Shown in pieces: positions 45,300-57,794 of a stretch of 64,000 bases of DNA. The notes below the pieces were generated by a model that saw only the letters and a program-made list of their open reading frames with translations, made no database searches and was not told where the DNA came from. A program made the position numbers and the translations under genes. Positions within the stretch are counted from its first letter, which is position 1. Every line of letters starts with the position of its first letter. Origin of the DNA: Terana coerulea (taxonomy: Eukaryota; Basidiomycota; Agaricomycetes; Polyporales; Phanerochaetaceae); the NCBI GenBank assembly GCA_024811115.1, contig JAKOGH010001195.1, forward strand, positions 434,001 to 498,000, read 5' to 3'.

Positions 45300-48200
45300 A
45301 TGAGCTCCAGACAACCACGCCCGCAAGAGCGGGACATCCGCCTTCACGACCCTCACGGCCCCCACCACGCCCACTCCCTGCCCCCTCCCCCGCACCCGCA
45401 CGTTCACCCCCTGCACATGAACGGCAGCTCGATCCCCAACACCCCCCTCGCACAAGGCGCCGTCCCACCTCCGCCTGCGTCGATGGTGACCTCACCTGCG
45501 GTGCCCAACGGCGCTAACGGGGCCGGCGTCCCCAGCTCGATGCTGAAGCTCGCGCAAGCCAACGAACAGACGTGGCTTCTGATTGGTAAGCGTCCGATTG
45601 CAGCTGTTGGGAGGAAACAGAATGCCGCGAGCTAACCGGATCACTTGCCCGGACAGGACGCGTTGCCGAGCAGATGGGGAACTTGGAACACGCGCTCTCG
45701 GCGTACGAACACGCCCTGCGTCACAATCCCATGTCGCTTCCCGGCCTCACCCAAGTCGCTGGCATCGCGCGGATCAAAGAGAACTATCCCAAGGTACGCT
45801 ATCTTATCGCGCCTAGATCGGATAAACACCGGCCGCTGCGTTTATCCTTTCCTGGCGACGACATCAGTTTTCTAGATCGAGCACCCGATCTCACGCTAGT
45901 CTCCTTTAGGCAGTCGAGTATTTCCAGCGGGTCCTGAACATGCAGCAGGACAACGGCGAAGTCTGGAGTGCCCTCGGTAAGCGCCCGCCACTCTGCCTCC
46001 GCGCAACAATGACATCTGCTTACGGCATTCGGCAGGGCACTGCTACCTGATGCAGGACGACCTCCAGAAGGCATATGCCGCCTACCAGCAGGCCCTCTAC
46101 CTCCTGCCCAACCCCAAAGTAAGCGTCCATCAAATTCAAACCTTTTTCATATGAATTAACTTCCGCCGCAGGAGGACCCGAAGCTGTGGTACGGCATCGG
46201 CATTCTGTATGACCGCTACGGCTCCTTGGATCACGCCGAAGAAGCGTTCGCGAGTGTCCTCAAAATGGACAAAGGTTCGTTGTATTCTCCTTCGGTGAGA
46301 TGTGCGCTTAACTCAGGTCCTGAAGTCGCTCTAGACTTTGACAAGGCAAATGAGATCCTGTTTAGGCTCGGTATCATTTACAAGCAGCAGGGCAAGTACG
46401 ACGAGAGTCTAAACTGCTTCGATCGAATCCTTCGCAATCCCCCGAACCCGCTGGCGCATGCGGATATATGGTTTCAGATCGGTCATGTGTACGAGCAGCA
46501 GCATGACGTGAGTACCCGGATAGCTATCGTAGCTCGATCGTCGTGACTCATCTGCCTTTCATAGCACGTTCGTGCCAGGGAAGCGTACGAACGCGTTGTG
46601 CAGGACAACCCCACGCACGCCAAGGTGCTGCAGCAGCTCGGCTGGCTGTACCACCAGGACGGCTCGTCGTTCCAAAACCAAGAGCTCGCCATTCAGTATT
46701 TGACAAAGAGCCTCGAGGCTGGTGAGTTTTTCATGAATGTTCCCACACCACTTTCACACGTCTAATTACGCCTTCTCGCCTCGCTTCTAGATCCTGCCGA
46801 TGCGCAGAGCTGGTATCTGCTCGGCCGTGCCTACATGGCCGGGCAGAAGTACAACAAAGCGTACGAGGCGTATCAGCAGGCGGTGTACCGCGATGGAAGG
46901 AACCCCACCTTCTGGTGCTCGATCGGCGTGCTCTATTTCCAGATCAACCAGTACCGTGACGCCCTTGACGCCTACTCGCGCGCCATCCGGATCAACCCGT
47001 ACATCTCCGAAGTATGGTTCGACCTCGGGAGCCTTTACGAGAGTTGCAACAACCAGATATCCGACGCGATCGATGCGTATGCCGCGCGGCGGAGCTCGAC
47101 CCGACGAACCAGGCTATCGCGCAACGGTTGGCGCTGTTGAAGAATGCTCAGGCGACGGGCTCGAGCCTCCGCTGCACCCGGCCCGCAGGATGTGCACCCG
47201 ACGGCGTACGCGAACACCATCATGCCGCAGCCCGCTGGGCTGTCTGGCCCGCCATTGATGCTGCAGGCAAACGGCGTGCCCCAACGTCCGCTCTTCAGGG
47301 CCGACTCCCGTGGGCCGCCGACCGAGCTACCCATCCCCGTGCCGCCGGCACAGTTGCCAGGGCGGTCGTCGCCAGGACCCTTCCGTGGCGGTCCACCGCC
47401 GCCTGTCATTCTCGACGACAACGTACGCCCAACGCATGTCCTTGCTCCTATGGATCTGCCCGCGCGCGAGCCTGGCGCGTACCGCGACGGTCCCCGTGGG
47501 CCCTCGAACAGCCTCCTCCTGCATCACCCGGTACCGCAGCCGCAGCCTCACCCTCAGTCGCACCCCCACGAGAACTTTGCGCCCCGTCCCATCCGCATGC
47601 CGTCTGGCTCGGCGTCGCCCCCACCGCGCCAGCTTCCTTCCTTCAGCGACCGCCCGCCGGTCGGCCCCGGCCAGATTCCACACGGCCGCTCGCCGCGCGC
47701 GTATCCGCGTGAATTGCAGCAAGAGCGCGAGATGCGCGCGGAAATGGGCTATGGGGGCCGCGTTCCCCAAGGTCCTGAGCGTGAATGGGAGCGTGAACCG
47801 CGTGGACGCCCGCTCCCGCCTGATTATCCTGGACACCCTCACCAGCAGGCCATGTACAGGTCCCGCCCTCCGTCACCGGTTTTTGCGCAACAGCCGCATC
47901 GCAGCATTTCGCGCGGCCGCCGTGAGTCCCCACCGGAGGCTTCGCCTCGCAGCGCACATCCTCACCACTACGCGCGCTCGACGTCTTCGCACTGGGATCC
48001 GAGGCACTCTGGCCCAGGCGCACAAGGCCAACCCATGCCCGTGCAGATGGCGCGTCAGCTCTCGCCCCCGCCACGGTCGGCAATATCTGAGGTGGTCCTC
48101 GAGCCTGTCGCGCCGGGGAGGCGGTACGACCCCGCGCGTTTCGATGCTGCGCGCGAGAGTCAGCCGAGGGAGTACGAGCGCGAGGCGATGGAGGCACGCT

Positions 48201-49423
48201 ACCACCCGCAGTCACCCGAGGCCATGCGCATGCGCTCGCAGCCGCCGCCACCGCCGTATGCCAGCAGCTCCCGCCCGTCCCAAAGCCCCAGGATTGCCCC
48301 CCTTGGCACCCCCGTCGAGCCTACTAAGCCCCGCGGTGGACGCCGCCCCAAGGCTCAGACCGCGCAGGACATGGACATGCCCGCGCCCAGTCAGGAACCT
48401 AAGAAGGAGCGCAAGCGCCGCGTGCGGAGGCCCAAGGACGACACGCCCCAGCCCGAGCGCCAGGAGTCTGGTTTCGGGATCATGCAGGCCAGCTCGTCGT
48501 ACAGGCAGAAGACGAGCAGCCACGGCAGCCCTGAGCCGCCGAGCTCGCAGTCGAACGCGTCGGGGCTTGGCTCCGCGAACCGGTCGACGCAGCCGTCGCC
48601 GACCAACTCGATCTCGAACTCTGCGCACCACCCGCCGGCGAGGCTCGTCGATGAGGATTACGACGGCGACGGCGCGGCGGCCGAGGTGCTCATGCACATG
48701 TCCCAGGCCCCGTACCGTTCTGGCCCCAGCGATCCGCGAAGCTTCGCGCCTCCCGCCGCCCCTCTGCGCTCGCCACCCAGTAACGGCCGCCCGCCTTCAC
48801 ACCACAGCACCTCGCACTCGATGGTCAAGCACCCCGCACTGATGGGCCGCACGTCGCCGCCCGCCAAGCGGCCGCTCAGCCCAGGCCACGAAGAGCCCGT
48901 CGAGGTCAAGCGGTCGCGCGTCGGCAGCATGAGCCGCCGCATGTCCTCGCCGACCGCGGGCTCGACGCGCCCGTCCCCGATCCCGTTCCGCCACCAGCCG
49001 ACGTCGCACTCGCCCGAGATGCGGCAGGGGATGGAGGCCGCCGCGAACGGGGCGTCGTACCCGCCGAGCCCGGCGCTGCCGACGATGCTCCCGCCGCACC
49101 CGCGGCCGATCGGCACGCTGGGCGCGGGGCTCGCGCATACGGCGGGGCCGGGCGTGCCGCTCGCGCCGCTGGCGACGGCCGCGCGCTCGCCGCCGCACGC
49201 GAGCCCGACGGAGAGCGAGCGGATGCGCGGGAGCCGCGAGAGCAGCCCGCACGCGGCGCGCGGCGTGCCGGCCGCGAAGCGCGAGATCGTCGTGCACCCC
49301 GCGGCGCGCAGCCCGCCGGGCGCGCTGCTGAAGGGCACGCCGAGCCCGGCGTCCAGCCATGGCAGCCATGCGTCGCACAGCAGCCATGGGAGCCACGGGA
49401 GCGGCAAGATGGTCGCTGCGTGA
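45300..49423 (+). CDS. CYC8: CYC8/SSN6 TPR transcriptional corepressor
   Basis: Eight exons: 45300-45585, 45657-45793, 45910-45976, 46036-46118, 46172-46274, 46335-46507, 46565-46721 and 46791-49423. A Pro/His-rich N-terminus precedes about ten tetratricopeptide repeats, for example GNLEHALSAYEHALRHNP, DLQKAYAAYQQALYLLP, GIGILYDRYGSLDHAEEAF, GKYDESLNCFDRILRNP and QYRDALDAYSRAIRINP. Then comes a C-terminal region of about 750 residues, rich in Pro, Ser and His, containing a lysine-rich patch (PKKERKRRVRRPKDD) and ending in HGSHGSGKMVAA. Cyc8 joins Tup1 to repress many promoters, recruited by DNA-binding proteins and acting through histone deacetylases and nucleosome positioning. Two indels break the frame at the end of the TPR block: one missing C at 47082-47083 (should read AYARAAELDPTN), and two missing Cs at 47169-47173 (should read SSLPPAPGPQDVHP). 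Both lie in C runs and look like base-calling errors. Confidence 0.92.
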
Positions 49424-51511
49424 GCTTCTCGTTTTCTCCCTGTTCCTCCATCGTCACTTCTGTTTCTTGCATTTTCCATCTTTCTTTCTGTCTGTCATCA
49501 GCAGGTTCGCGACTCGACCGCCACTCATCGTCTCTTGCTCACGTCTCCCCGCTTTGTCTCTGCATCATACTGTTTCCTCTCTCCTCTCTCGCGCTCGTAC
49601 GTACATCGAACCGCCATCGTATCTTGCAAGCAATGAATCGTCGTATACCACGTCTCCAAGCCCTGTATTGTACATGAATAGCACACATGCTGTATGCAAC
49701 ATGCATTCATACGATCCTTTGCGAGTGTGACAGTGATCAGTCGCGCTCTGCACCGGATATGCTGGTGGTTTCGTCCTTTCATCTGCCTGACTGCCTAGGG
49801 CGGCAATATTGAGATTGCGGATACATACTTGATACGACGGGTGCCCTCGATATGCAGACCTCTCGCACGCCCTCTCCTCCTGTTCGTACCACTATTTGGC
49901 TGATTCCTGGGTGGCTGGACGTGGTTGACCGCAGAGGGTTGCCCGAAACCTCCACCGGCTCGCAAGCGTCTATTGGCGCCACAAAGAATGCCGCTGCCAA
50001 ATTCGGACCACGCCGACTGACACGACCAGCACGGACGAACGTGACTAAGGGGTGGGATAGCATCAAAGCATTTGAATACTTCGTTCTCTTGAGGACTTAC
50101 CTGCTCGAGGCACGCACTCAAGTCCGACATATCAAGTAAGCATCACAGTTCAACGTAACAGCGTTCAGAGTCAAGCCCAGTAAGCCACTGTGGCTCAACT
50201 TCGACGAGACCGCTGCACATAGATCAAGCGCGTGGCGAGTAGAACTCCTCAGGCTGTTCTCATGATTACGCTCAGCAAGGCGGGCTCGTGTGGAAGAGTG
50301 CGTGCAAACACCGCGTGTGCGACTTCAGTTTGAATGGATGGTAATAGGTATCGCCACTGGAGAGGATGTGCGACGACGGTTGAGTTGTCGTCTACGAGTG
50401 CAGCTTCTCTCGTAACAACAATCGTCACATCAGGCTACTGTCATATAGCATTCTTCGAGTGCTCTTGCCAAGATACTGAAAGCAAAGGTCGGCCTTTCGT
50501 AGTAGCTTGGCAGAAAGGTATGAGTGAAAAATGGGAATACCTCGGAAACGTTCAGCTGCCAGAGGAGCGAGGGAACGCCACTGCCGGTACTATTGCGAAC
50601 TTCTAAGAATTGATTTCGAAGATAAATAGTTGACAAATGGTAGAATGAGCCACGGAAACCACTTTCCTTGACAAGTTGGTGAAAATGCCTGCTTAGTCTT
50701 GGCCTGGCGGTCCGCCCAACGAACGGTACCTGCTGACCTCAACGAATTGGCTATGCCTCCTGGCAAGACGTATAACGTCGATGTGCAAAAATTGAACGTA
50801 TGTCATAACTGTCCCGCGATAGAGCTGCGGACAAGACTTCTCAGCGAAACACAAAACCGACAGCGTGGAATTGAGGGTGCATGCCGCATTCCACCACCGT
50901 ACATGCCAAGCATGGACAGAGACTTAGAACAAAGTGCAAAAAATGCAGATTCATAGTAACTGTAGATACTGAAGACATGTAAATGCCTTGACTTCGTGTG
51001 CATTGAAGGGCTGTACGCACCGCGTGTAATCCGCCAGCGATGTTGCCTTCCTCTGATTCGTGACGACCGTGCCAATCCTGGACGCCAATCACCCTGCCTA
51101 CCGCAATCAAGCGCAGTTCCCCATGTCGTTATTTCGAGTATAGGTGCCATCACAGCTGTTCGCAACCAGGAGCATTCTGCTAAATAAACACAGCCAGTGG
51201 GATTGTCGAGGTGGGAGTAAGCAGGCAGAGCCAAGCACACAAGCCGGCGGCCATCATTCCTAGCAGTGCGGGTATGTGTTTGAGCCCGGCAAGAGCGCCC
51301 CTTCGGATTCTCCTCAACGACGACGACGGCCTCTGCGGTCTTCCGTGGCAAACTCCTTTCGTTCTCTGTACTTTTGCTTTCCTTGCTCTCGCTTTGCTTT
51401 CTCGCCGCTGGCCGGGCCACTCTCTTCGGTCGCCCTGCAACATAACGGAAGCAGTCGCACAGCCGTCGGGTCTTGGCTTTCTCTGGACTGTACTTGGACG
51501 CCGCAGTGCTG
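49424..51511. other. Spacer between CYC8 and the ADAM gene
   Basis: About 2.1 kb. The first 250 bases are a pyrimidine-rich CYC8 3' region. Open frames at 49852-50139 and 50334-50606 (the latter containing KGMSEKWEYLGNVQL) have no recognised family and no convincing splice partners. A small unknown gene cannot be excluded. Confidence 0.4.
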
Positions 51512-51518
51512 ATATATA
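51512..51518 (+). promoter_or_regulatory. TATA box of the ADAM gene
   Basis: ATATATA lies 62 bases upstream of the ADAM start codon, a usual distance for a fungal core promoter. Confidence 0.55.
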
Positions 51519-51579
51519 GGTCTGGGATCCCCGTGTGCCTCTTTCAAGTCTCTCTGCATCTGCCTCTCGAACGACGGCC

Positions 51580-54500
51580 ATGACTCGGATAGCGTGGTCG
51601 CTGTGGTTGCTTGTCATTGGCGTGGGGTGTGTAATTGGTAAGTAATGCTGCTTGAGTTATACTTCGTTCACTTCAGAATAGACTGTCGCGCAGTAGAGCT
51701 CAGGCATTCGTAAAGCCCATCTATAAGTCCTCGACGCGGATGCAATCTTTACGGGTGCCTGATCTCATAAGAGCATCACGAATCGTTCTGTACAACTCTC
51801 ATGCACGGCTCGATAACACTGACTTCCTTCTCGCGCAGCTTCCAGTGCACCTCCACGCCCCCTAAAGCGCATATCCCATCCCACAACTCATGCACTCGAG
51901 ATCCTGCCGAGACGACCTTCGGCATCGGGGTCCTACACCAAGCGTAGCCTACCGCTCAACTCCCCCCTATTAGAACATACAGATACGTTCCGCCTAATCC
52001 TCAGCGCATTCGACGAAACTTTCCACCTGCACCTTCGGCCGAACGAGCATCTCGTACACCCCGCCGCGCGCATCACCTTCCACCACACCGCTCCAGATGG
52101 CAGCAAGTCGTCGCACACAGAGCCGCTTCTGCCAGAGAGCGTTAGGGCATATTGGGGCGAGGTCGTCCGCCCGGAGGCGTCGCAGGGTCGGTTGCGTGAA
52201 GACGCGGCTGGCGTGCACCCACGCCCGGCAGGCAGCCACCATGAGCTTGGGTGGGCTCGCATCACGGTATACGACCAGGGCGATGTCGCAGCCGGACGGT
52301 CGCCAAGCTTCGAAGGTGCTTTCTCCGTCAAGGGAGACGTCCACCACGTCATGACCGCCGATAACTACGTGCGCAATAAGCACGCCTTGGATCCACACAT
52401 CGTCGTCGAGGCACACCCCGACGCCGGCTTGGTCATCTTTAGAGACTCGGACGTCATGACGGTCCACGAATACGACGGGCGGCCGCCCGCGAGGACATGC
52501 GCTCACGAGCAGATGGACTGGAATGTCAACCCGCTGGTCAATCCTGCGTTGCGTCGCCCACCACCCCCGCCCACGTCCCCCTGGTTCGACCCTCTCAACA
52601 TGCTGTACGAGAACTTCGGCGGCAATCACACGCTGAGAAAACGGGACGATGTCGCCGGAGGCGACATGGGCTCCAAGTAAGCCACCTTCGTAACAGATTA
52701 TACGCGTGTACTAATGCTCGGACAGCTTCGAAGACTCTATTGGCTCATCCACCGGCTGTCCTACGACGCAAAAAGTTGTCTACATGGGCGTCGCCGCCGA
52801 CTGTGTTTATACCAGCTCGTATGGGTCGACTCAGAACGCTACACAGCAGATTATCACAAATTTCAACACTGCAAGCGCGCTCTACAAGTCTACTTTCAAC
52901 GTGTCGCTTGGAATTGTTGAGTTGCAAGTGCACGACCCTACGTTCGTCATTCCATTTCTTTCACAAGTAAGTCTCATGCGTGCTGACCACTGCGATAGAT
53001 GCCCTACCACAGCCGACCCGTCCACGCCATGGAACATTGCTTGTCAGAACAATGTCACCCTGAATGACCGTCTCTCGCTGTTCTCTGCCTGGAGAGGCCA
53101 AAAGGGAAACGATGGAGCGGGACTCTGGCATTTGATGAGCGGATGCCCTACTGGCACAGAAGTCGGCATTGCCTGGCTTGCAACCCTGTTCGTGTCTCAA
53201 TTGGTGAAGCTTGGTGTCCACTAACTATGGTAACAGATGCCAGCAGACTGCTACAGGAGACACAGGGTCAGTTGTCTCTGGCACAGCAGTCTCGACCTCC
53301 GGTAGAGTTGAATGGCAAGTTGTGGCACATGAGATTGGCCACAACTTTGGTGCTATAGTAAGCTCTCATATCGCCTTTGGTTGATAGGAAACTGATTAAA
53401 TCTTGCAGCATGACGTGAGCAATCACCTGAGTATGTATCGTGATGCACATAGCTGACCGCCAGACGCTAGTGCGCTGACGGATGCAACTCGAATGGAATC
53501 AACAATCCCGTCTGCTGTCCACTGACCAAGGACAGCTGCAGTGCCAACTCGCAGTTCATCATGAGCCCCGTGGCTGACCAAGGCGAACAGAAATTCTCGC
53601 CTTGCAGTCTCGGCAACATCTGTGAGTCTTGTCTATCTATTCCTCCCATGCACACATATCTCATATTCATCTAGGCTCATTGATGTTGGGCAACACGGGC
53701 GGGATGACGAATACTACCTGCCTCATCGACGCCTCTTTAGCAACCAAAACCATTTCTCTAGGCATGTGCGGCAACGGCATCGTCGAACAAGGGGAGGAGT
53801 GCGATCCCGGCCAGGGCGTCAACTCAACCTGCTGCGACGCCTCGACCTGCAAGCTGAAGTCTGGCGCCGTCTGCGACCCCGCGAGCAGCTCGTGTTGCAC
53901 CGACCAGTGCTCGTTCGCGCCCTCGTCACAAGTGTGCCGGCCCGCGAAGGATGCGAGCTGCGACCAAGCGGAGATGTGCACGGGCACGTCGGCGACTTGC
54001 CCGGACGATGTCTTCTCACGCAACGGCCAAAGCTGTGGTTCCGACGGATTGGCCTGTGCGAGCGGTATTTGTACCTCGCTTGCCAGTAAGTAGATGCCTA
54101 TGTGCTGCTGGCGTTCAAAAACTCACGTGCGAAATCAGAGCAATGCCAGACCGTGGGCGCCTCCATGAACCTGCAGAAAGCATGCCCCAGTCACAACGAC
54201 AAGAGCTGTCAGGTGTCGTGCCAAGACCCAACTCAATCGAACCAGTGTATAGTTCTGCAGTCTCCTCTGGTTGACGGTTCACCGTGTGGTACGTACAGCG
54301 GCGACGATTTACTCCAGAATATTGACACTGTCCTCAGGTTATGGTGGAACTTGTGAGCAGGGAACCTGTCACGCCGGCAGTGCTCTTGACACTGCGAAAG
54401 TAAGCGCCTTCTCCTTCTTCTCAAAACGCGGATGATTACTAATGAACCCAACAGGCGTGGTACACACAAAACCTGCAGATATCCATCCCGGTCACCGTTG

Positions 54501-54923
54501 TTGTTGGCGTCATTGCTCTGGCCCTCATATGGTTCATTATCTCATGTACGTTTACTGTGTCCTGAGCGCCACCTTGGAAGCTCATGCACCTCTCAGCCTG
54601 CATCCGCTGCCACCGGCGAAGCAGCGTCGCCAAAGCGTCGGCGTATGAGCCAGGCTTGAGCGGCATGCGGGGCCAGCGATTAAGCAGCTGGCCGCAAGCA
54701 CCTAGCAACATGGTGCAAGTCCCTGGTGGCAATTCCTACGCCGGCGCGTACGGCCCAAAGTACGTACTGTTTTGTCGATCAGTGGGCGCTGCTGAACATC
54801 ATGTCCAGTGTCCCACAGTACGCGCACGGGCGAGGTCGTTCGGATGGCTCGGCGGGTCCTGCATCGCCTAGAACGTTGCATCGGCCAACAAGAAGTGTGG
54901 GCGCAAATCAGTTATATTCTTAG
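51580..54923 (+). CDS. ADAM-type membrane zinc metalloprotease with disintegrin domain
   Basis: Many GT-AG exons join in frame without any indel. Exon 1 (51580-51637) encodes a signal peptide (MTRIAWSLWLLVIGVGCVI). The prodomain follows. A reprolysin catalytic domain begins near VVYMGVAADCVYTSSYG and contains VAHEIGHNFGAI|HD with the HExxHxxGxxH zinc site. Next come CNSNGINNPVCCPLTK and SPCSLGNIC, then a Cys-rich disintegrin-like domain (CGNGIVEQGEECDPG, CCDASTCKLKSGAVCD, CCTDQCSF, ECDQAEMC-like CDQAEMCTG). A transmembrane helix (ISIPVTVVVGVIALALIWFI) and a basic cytosolic tail ending GANQLYS complete the protein. The third zinc ligand His is encoded in a 6-nt exon (53409-53414). Fungal ADAMs are type I surface proteases with mostly unknown substrates. 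They may shed membrane proteins or act on the wall or host tissue. The stop lies 187 bases from a convergent gene. Confidence 0.92.
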
Positions 54924-55110
54924 TTTCCGTCTTCGGCATGGACCCACGGACTATCTTAACGGTGTACTGATCTATAACCTATTTAACGTCGCTGTTTGTG
55001 CTCTCGACTACACAGGCAAACATGACTGCATCTCTAGACCGAGGATTCGCTCGGGTGTCTTTTGCGCTCTCTGTCATACTGATGTTATGTCTACCTTTCA
55101 GCCCACCAAA

Positions 55111-55667
55111 TTAGAGCCACCCGCCTTCTCGCAGGAGCTCCCTCGTTCTTGCGGCGTCCGGCTTTATATCGCCATTCAAGGGCGCAAAGTACTTTCGTCC
55201 GCCGCGCCCGTAGGTCACCGGCCAGAAACGTCCGTCGGTCTGGAAGGAAGAATCAGCGGTCACCACCAGCGAATCGGCTACGCCGCCCGTACCACTCGAG
55301 TTCGCGCTGTACGCGTCTTCTTCCCTGAGATTTGGCCCCGCACCCACTCGCCGTCTTCGATTTTTACCCATACTGTCTGGTTCTCCTGTGTGGGAGAAGG
55401 TGAGTGACGAATGGCCATGCTTGCTTGAAGACTGACCTGAAATTCGTAGACCAATGTCTCGTCGAGGTCGTCGATCTCGGGCTCATCGGGTGCGTCTTGT
55501 GCGCCACCGAAGAGGGTCGTGTACGCCATGGCCCCCGATCTGTCGCTGCTGCTGCTGCTGCTAGGAGAGCAGCCAGGCCTGGACTTCGTCTTCGGCATCT
55601 TGGGCGACAGGCCCAGGTAGTCGAACGACGGCGCCGTGTATCCTCGGGTGCGTGCTGGCGAGTTCAT
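55111..55667 (-). CDS. Conserved hypothetical protein with Trp/Gly-rich C-terminal domain
   Basis: Three exons: 55667-55437, 55385-55293 and 55239-55111. Each exon is a whole number of codons, giving about 150 aa. The N-terminal half is Ser/Pro-rich with a polyserine run (CAG-type repeat on the plus strand near 55543-55561) and an acidic segment (DEPEIDDLDETLVYEFQ). The C-terminal half carries WVKIEDGEWVRGQISG and, after the last intron, TDGRFWPVTYGRGGRKYFAP and GDIKPD, then ELLREGGWL. The pattern suggests a small SH3- or Tudor-like beta fold, a guess based on the spacing of W, G and F only. I do not recognise a named family. The gene is divergent from F-box paralogue D, and this pairing recurs, in broken form, at 29.8 kb. 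Confidence 0.78.
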
Positions 55668-56056
55668 CTTGACGTCCTGGGTGATGGCAAGACGTGCCTG
55701 AAGAGAGCAGAGGTGAGTGGTAATGTACCTTGGACCACCCGTGTACTATCACTTAAGTACTGAGGCCACAGCGGTGCCCAGGCGATTAGCACGTGATGTG
55801 TATATGGGACAAAGGGCTTTCGCGTCGCGCGCTTGATGGGTCCTTGGGCACGATGCTGGGACACAGCACGACCCGCCGCATACATTAGTGTAAACGGCGC
55901 AACGCCTTACATAGCCTCTCCTAACGAAGCACCAAATAGCGTAGCTATAAGGATGCTGGACGATTGCGTTTATAGTCCCTCACTTCCCTCTGTCCTCCAT
56001 CCTCGACGCTAAATCAACGAGAAACCGACCTGTGCAGATCAGCGTCACCTGTAGCC
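55668..56056. promoter_or_regulatory. Divergent spacer between hypothetical gene and F-box paralogue D
   Basis: A 389-bp head-to-head region, presumably a shared promoter, equivalent to 29362-29821 in the related block. No distinctive motif was recognised. Confidence 0.45.
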
Positions 56057-57615
56057 ATGAAGATGCCGCGTCCACTATCGAGGATCGCATCCGCCATGTA
56101 CAAGCTGTTCAGACTTCGCCCACTCAGGATTACGGACGCGGAGAAGCCTGCAACTGGCATGTCTGGACCCGCGCCACAAGCCGTGCCACAGGAAGAGATG
56201 TCGCCAGTGCCAGAAGCAGAACCTGATAATGTACAAACCGAACCGGCTTCTCCAGCTCTCAGCCCTCCTCGTGAAATACCTCAGGACATCCTCTTACTCG
56301 TATTCGGACAGCTCGACGGTATCCACGCCGTAGCTACCCTCGCCTGGTGCTGCCTCGTCCACTCGAGCTGGGTCTACCCCGCGCGCTCCTTCATGAACTT
56401 CAGCGCCGTCACAGTAAACTTGCCGCTGCCCACTGTCCGCTTCCTCGACAACATCGCCGCGGCGGCCCCGCTGCAAATTAGGCGGGGCGTGCACGCGCTC
56501 ACGCTGCACGCCGTCGCGCTGCCAATGCTCAAGAGCATCGACCTTCTCGCGGAGCTGCCCTCTCTGCAGACGATGGCATTCGTCGGGGACGCGGACGGGA
56601 GCACCGGCGGGCGAGCGGAGCTGGTGCACGCGCTGGCCTGCGTGCCCGCCGTGTGGCACCTCGGCCTCCGGGGCGTCGGCGTCGAGCCCTTCACGTGCGC
56701 CGCGGCGGCGCTGTCGGGCATCACGCGGCTGAGTGTGGCTGGCGCGGACGCGGCGTGGCCGCTGGAGGAGTTCGTGTCGCTCTGCCCCAACGTGTGCGAG
56801 CTCGTCGTGGACGACCTTGCGCCCCAGGCGCAGCGCTGGGATGTCCTCGGCCCGTCCGTGTCCTTTCATGAGGCTGCTGGCGGGGACGCGGATGGGCTCG
56901 CGGACGCACTCGCGGCAGCCACGGTGCGTACGGTGGTGTTGAGAAACCTGCGGTCCCGCTCGATGCTGCAGGCTGCCTCCCGCCTCCGTTCGTTTCAGTC
57001 TATCACCCACGTCCACCTGCAGAGCCTTTTCGCAGCAGAGAGCGACATTCACGACGTCAATACGTTGTTGATGTCCATTGGCCCCCGCCTTTGTCATTTG
57101 ACGCTATGCTTCCACGGAATGCGCGGCGGTGATTTGGATATAAACCCACATAGTGAGTAGTTTCATGTCTATTCCCTTTTGTCAGACTATTCATGTTTTA
57201 AATTTTATTATGTAGCCTACGGAGCGTACAGACGGGCGTTGCCGAGACTCGGCTACCGGCTCTCCTCCTGCCCCTCGCTCGCGTGCCTGCGGCTGGAAGG
57301 ATGCGACACGATCACGTGGTGGGACCTCTTGCTCTGGATCATCCCGAGCATCGAGGCGCTCGCAGCGCAGAACAGCGCGCTCACGCTGTGCTACGCCCCA
57401 GCCTCGTCTGCATCCGTCGTGTACCTCGAGACCCTGCACCACGCCAGCCACGTGCGGAGCATCGCGCACATTCCTAGGCGGTATGCGGTGCGGCGGAAAG
57501 TGCGCGTGGCGCCGGGTGAGGAAGAGTACGCAGTCGACAGGGGGTGTTGACTGAGGAGCAGCTTGCGGACCTGCTGGTACACTTCAAGTCCAGGGGTCTT
57601 CCCGGATACTACTAG
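56057..57615 (+). CDS. F-box/LRR family paralogue D
   Basis: Exons are 56057-57152 and 57216-57615. The start MKMPRPLSRIASAMYKLF aligns with paralogue B and, after one indel, with C. F-box: REIPQDILLLVFGQLDGIHAVA, then WCCLVHSSWVYPARSFMNF. Leucine-rich stretches follow (LPSLQTMAFVGD, ALSGITRLSVAGAD, LEEFVSLCPNVCELVVDD, FQSITHVHLQSLFAAES), and then the family C-terminal module (LLLWIIPSIEALAAQN, IPRRYAVRRKVRVAPGEEEYAVD). As written, the frame stops at 57550, after DRGC. The G5 run at 57540-57544 should be G6, which restores GVLTEEQLADLLVHF and the ending LPGYY at 57615, matching paralogue C exactly. Coding G+C is much higher than in C, so D and C differ in composition despite close similarity. 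Predicted role: SCF ubiquitin ligase receptor. Target unknown. Confidence 0.82.
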
Positions 57616-57794
57616 TCGCTCTGTGGCCAACGGGAGGGTTTCTGCATGTTTTCCGCTATCTTCAGATCGCAACCATGTACTCACTTGGCTCACACCAGAT
57701 GCTGCTGCTACTGGACTGTCTTAGAGAGGCGGCTGAATACTGGTCCCGAGAACGTACCCAATCTCGGTGTCTTGCAGGTATTCATTTACATAAT
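57616..57794. other. Short 3' spacer of F-box paralogue D
   Basis: Nothing recognised. Confidence 0.4.

Noticed and set aside
47310..48842. 510-codon open frame overlapping CYC8
   Set aside because: Shadow frame of the Pro/Ser-rich CYC8 C-terminus: Arg-rich and without motifs.
48658..49479. Antisense open frame over the CYC8 3' end
   Set aside because: Shadow of GC-rich coding sequence on the opposite strand.
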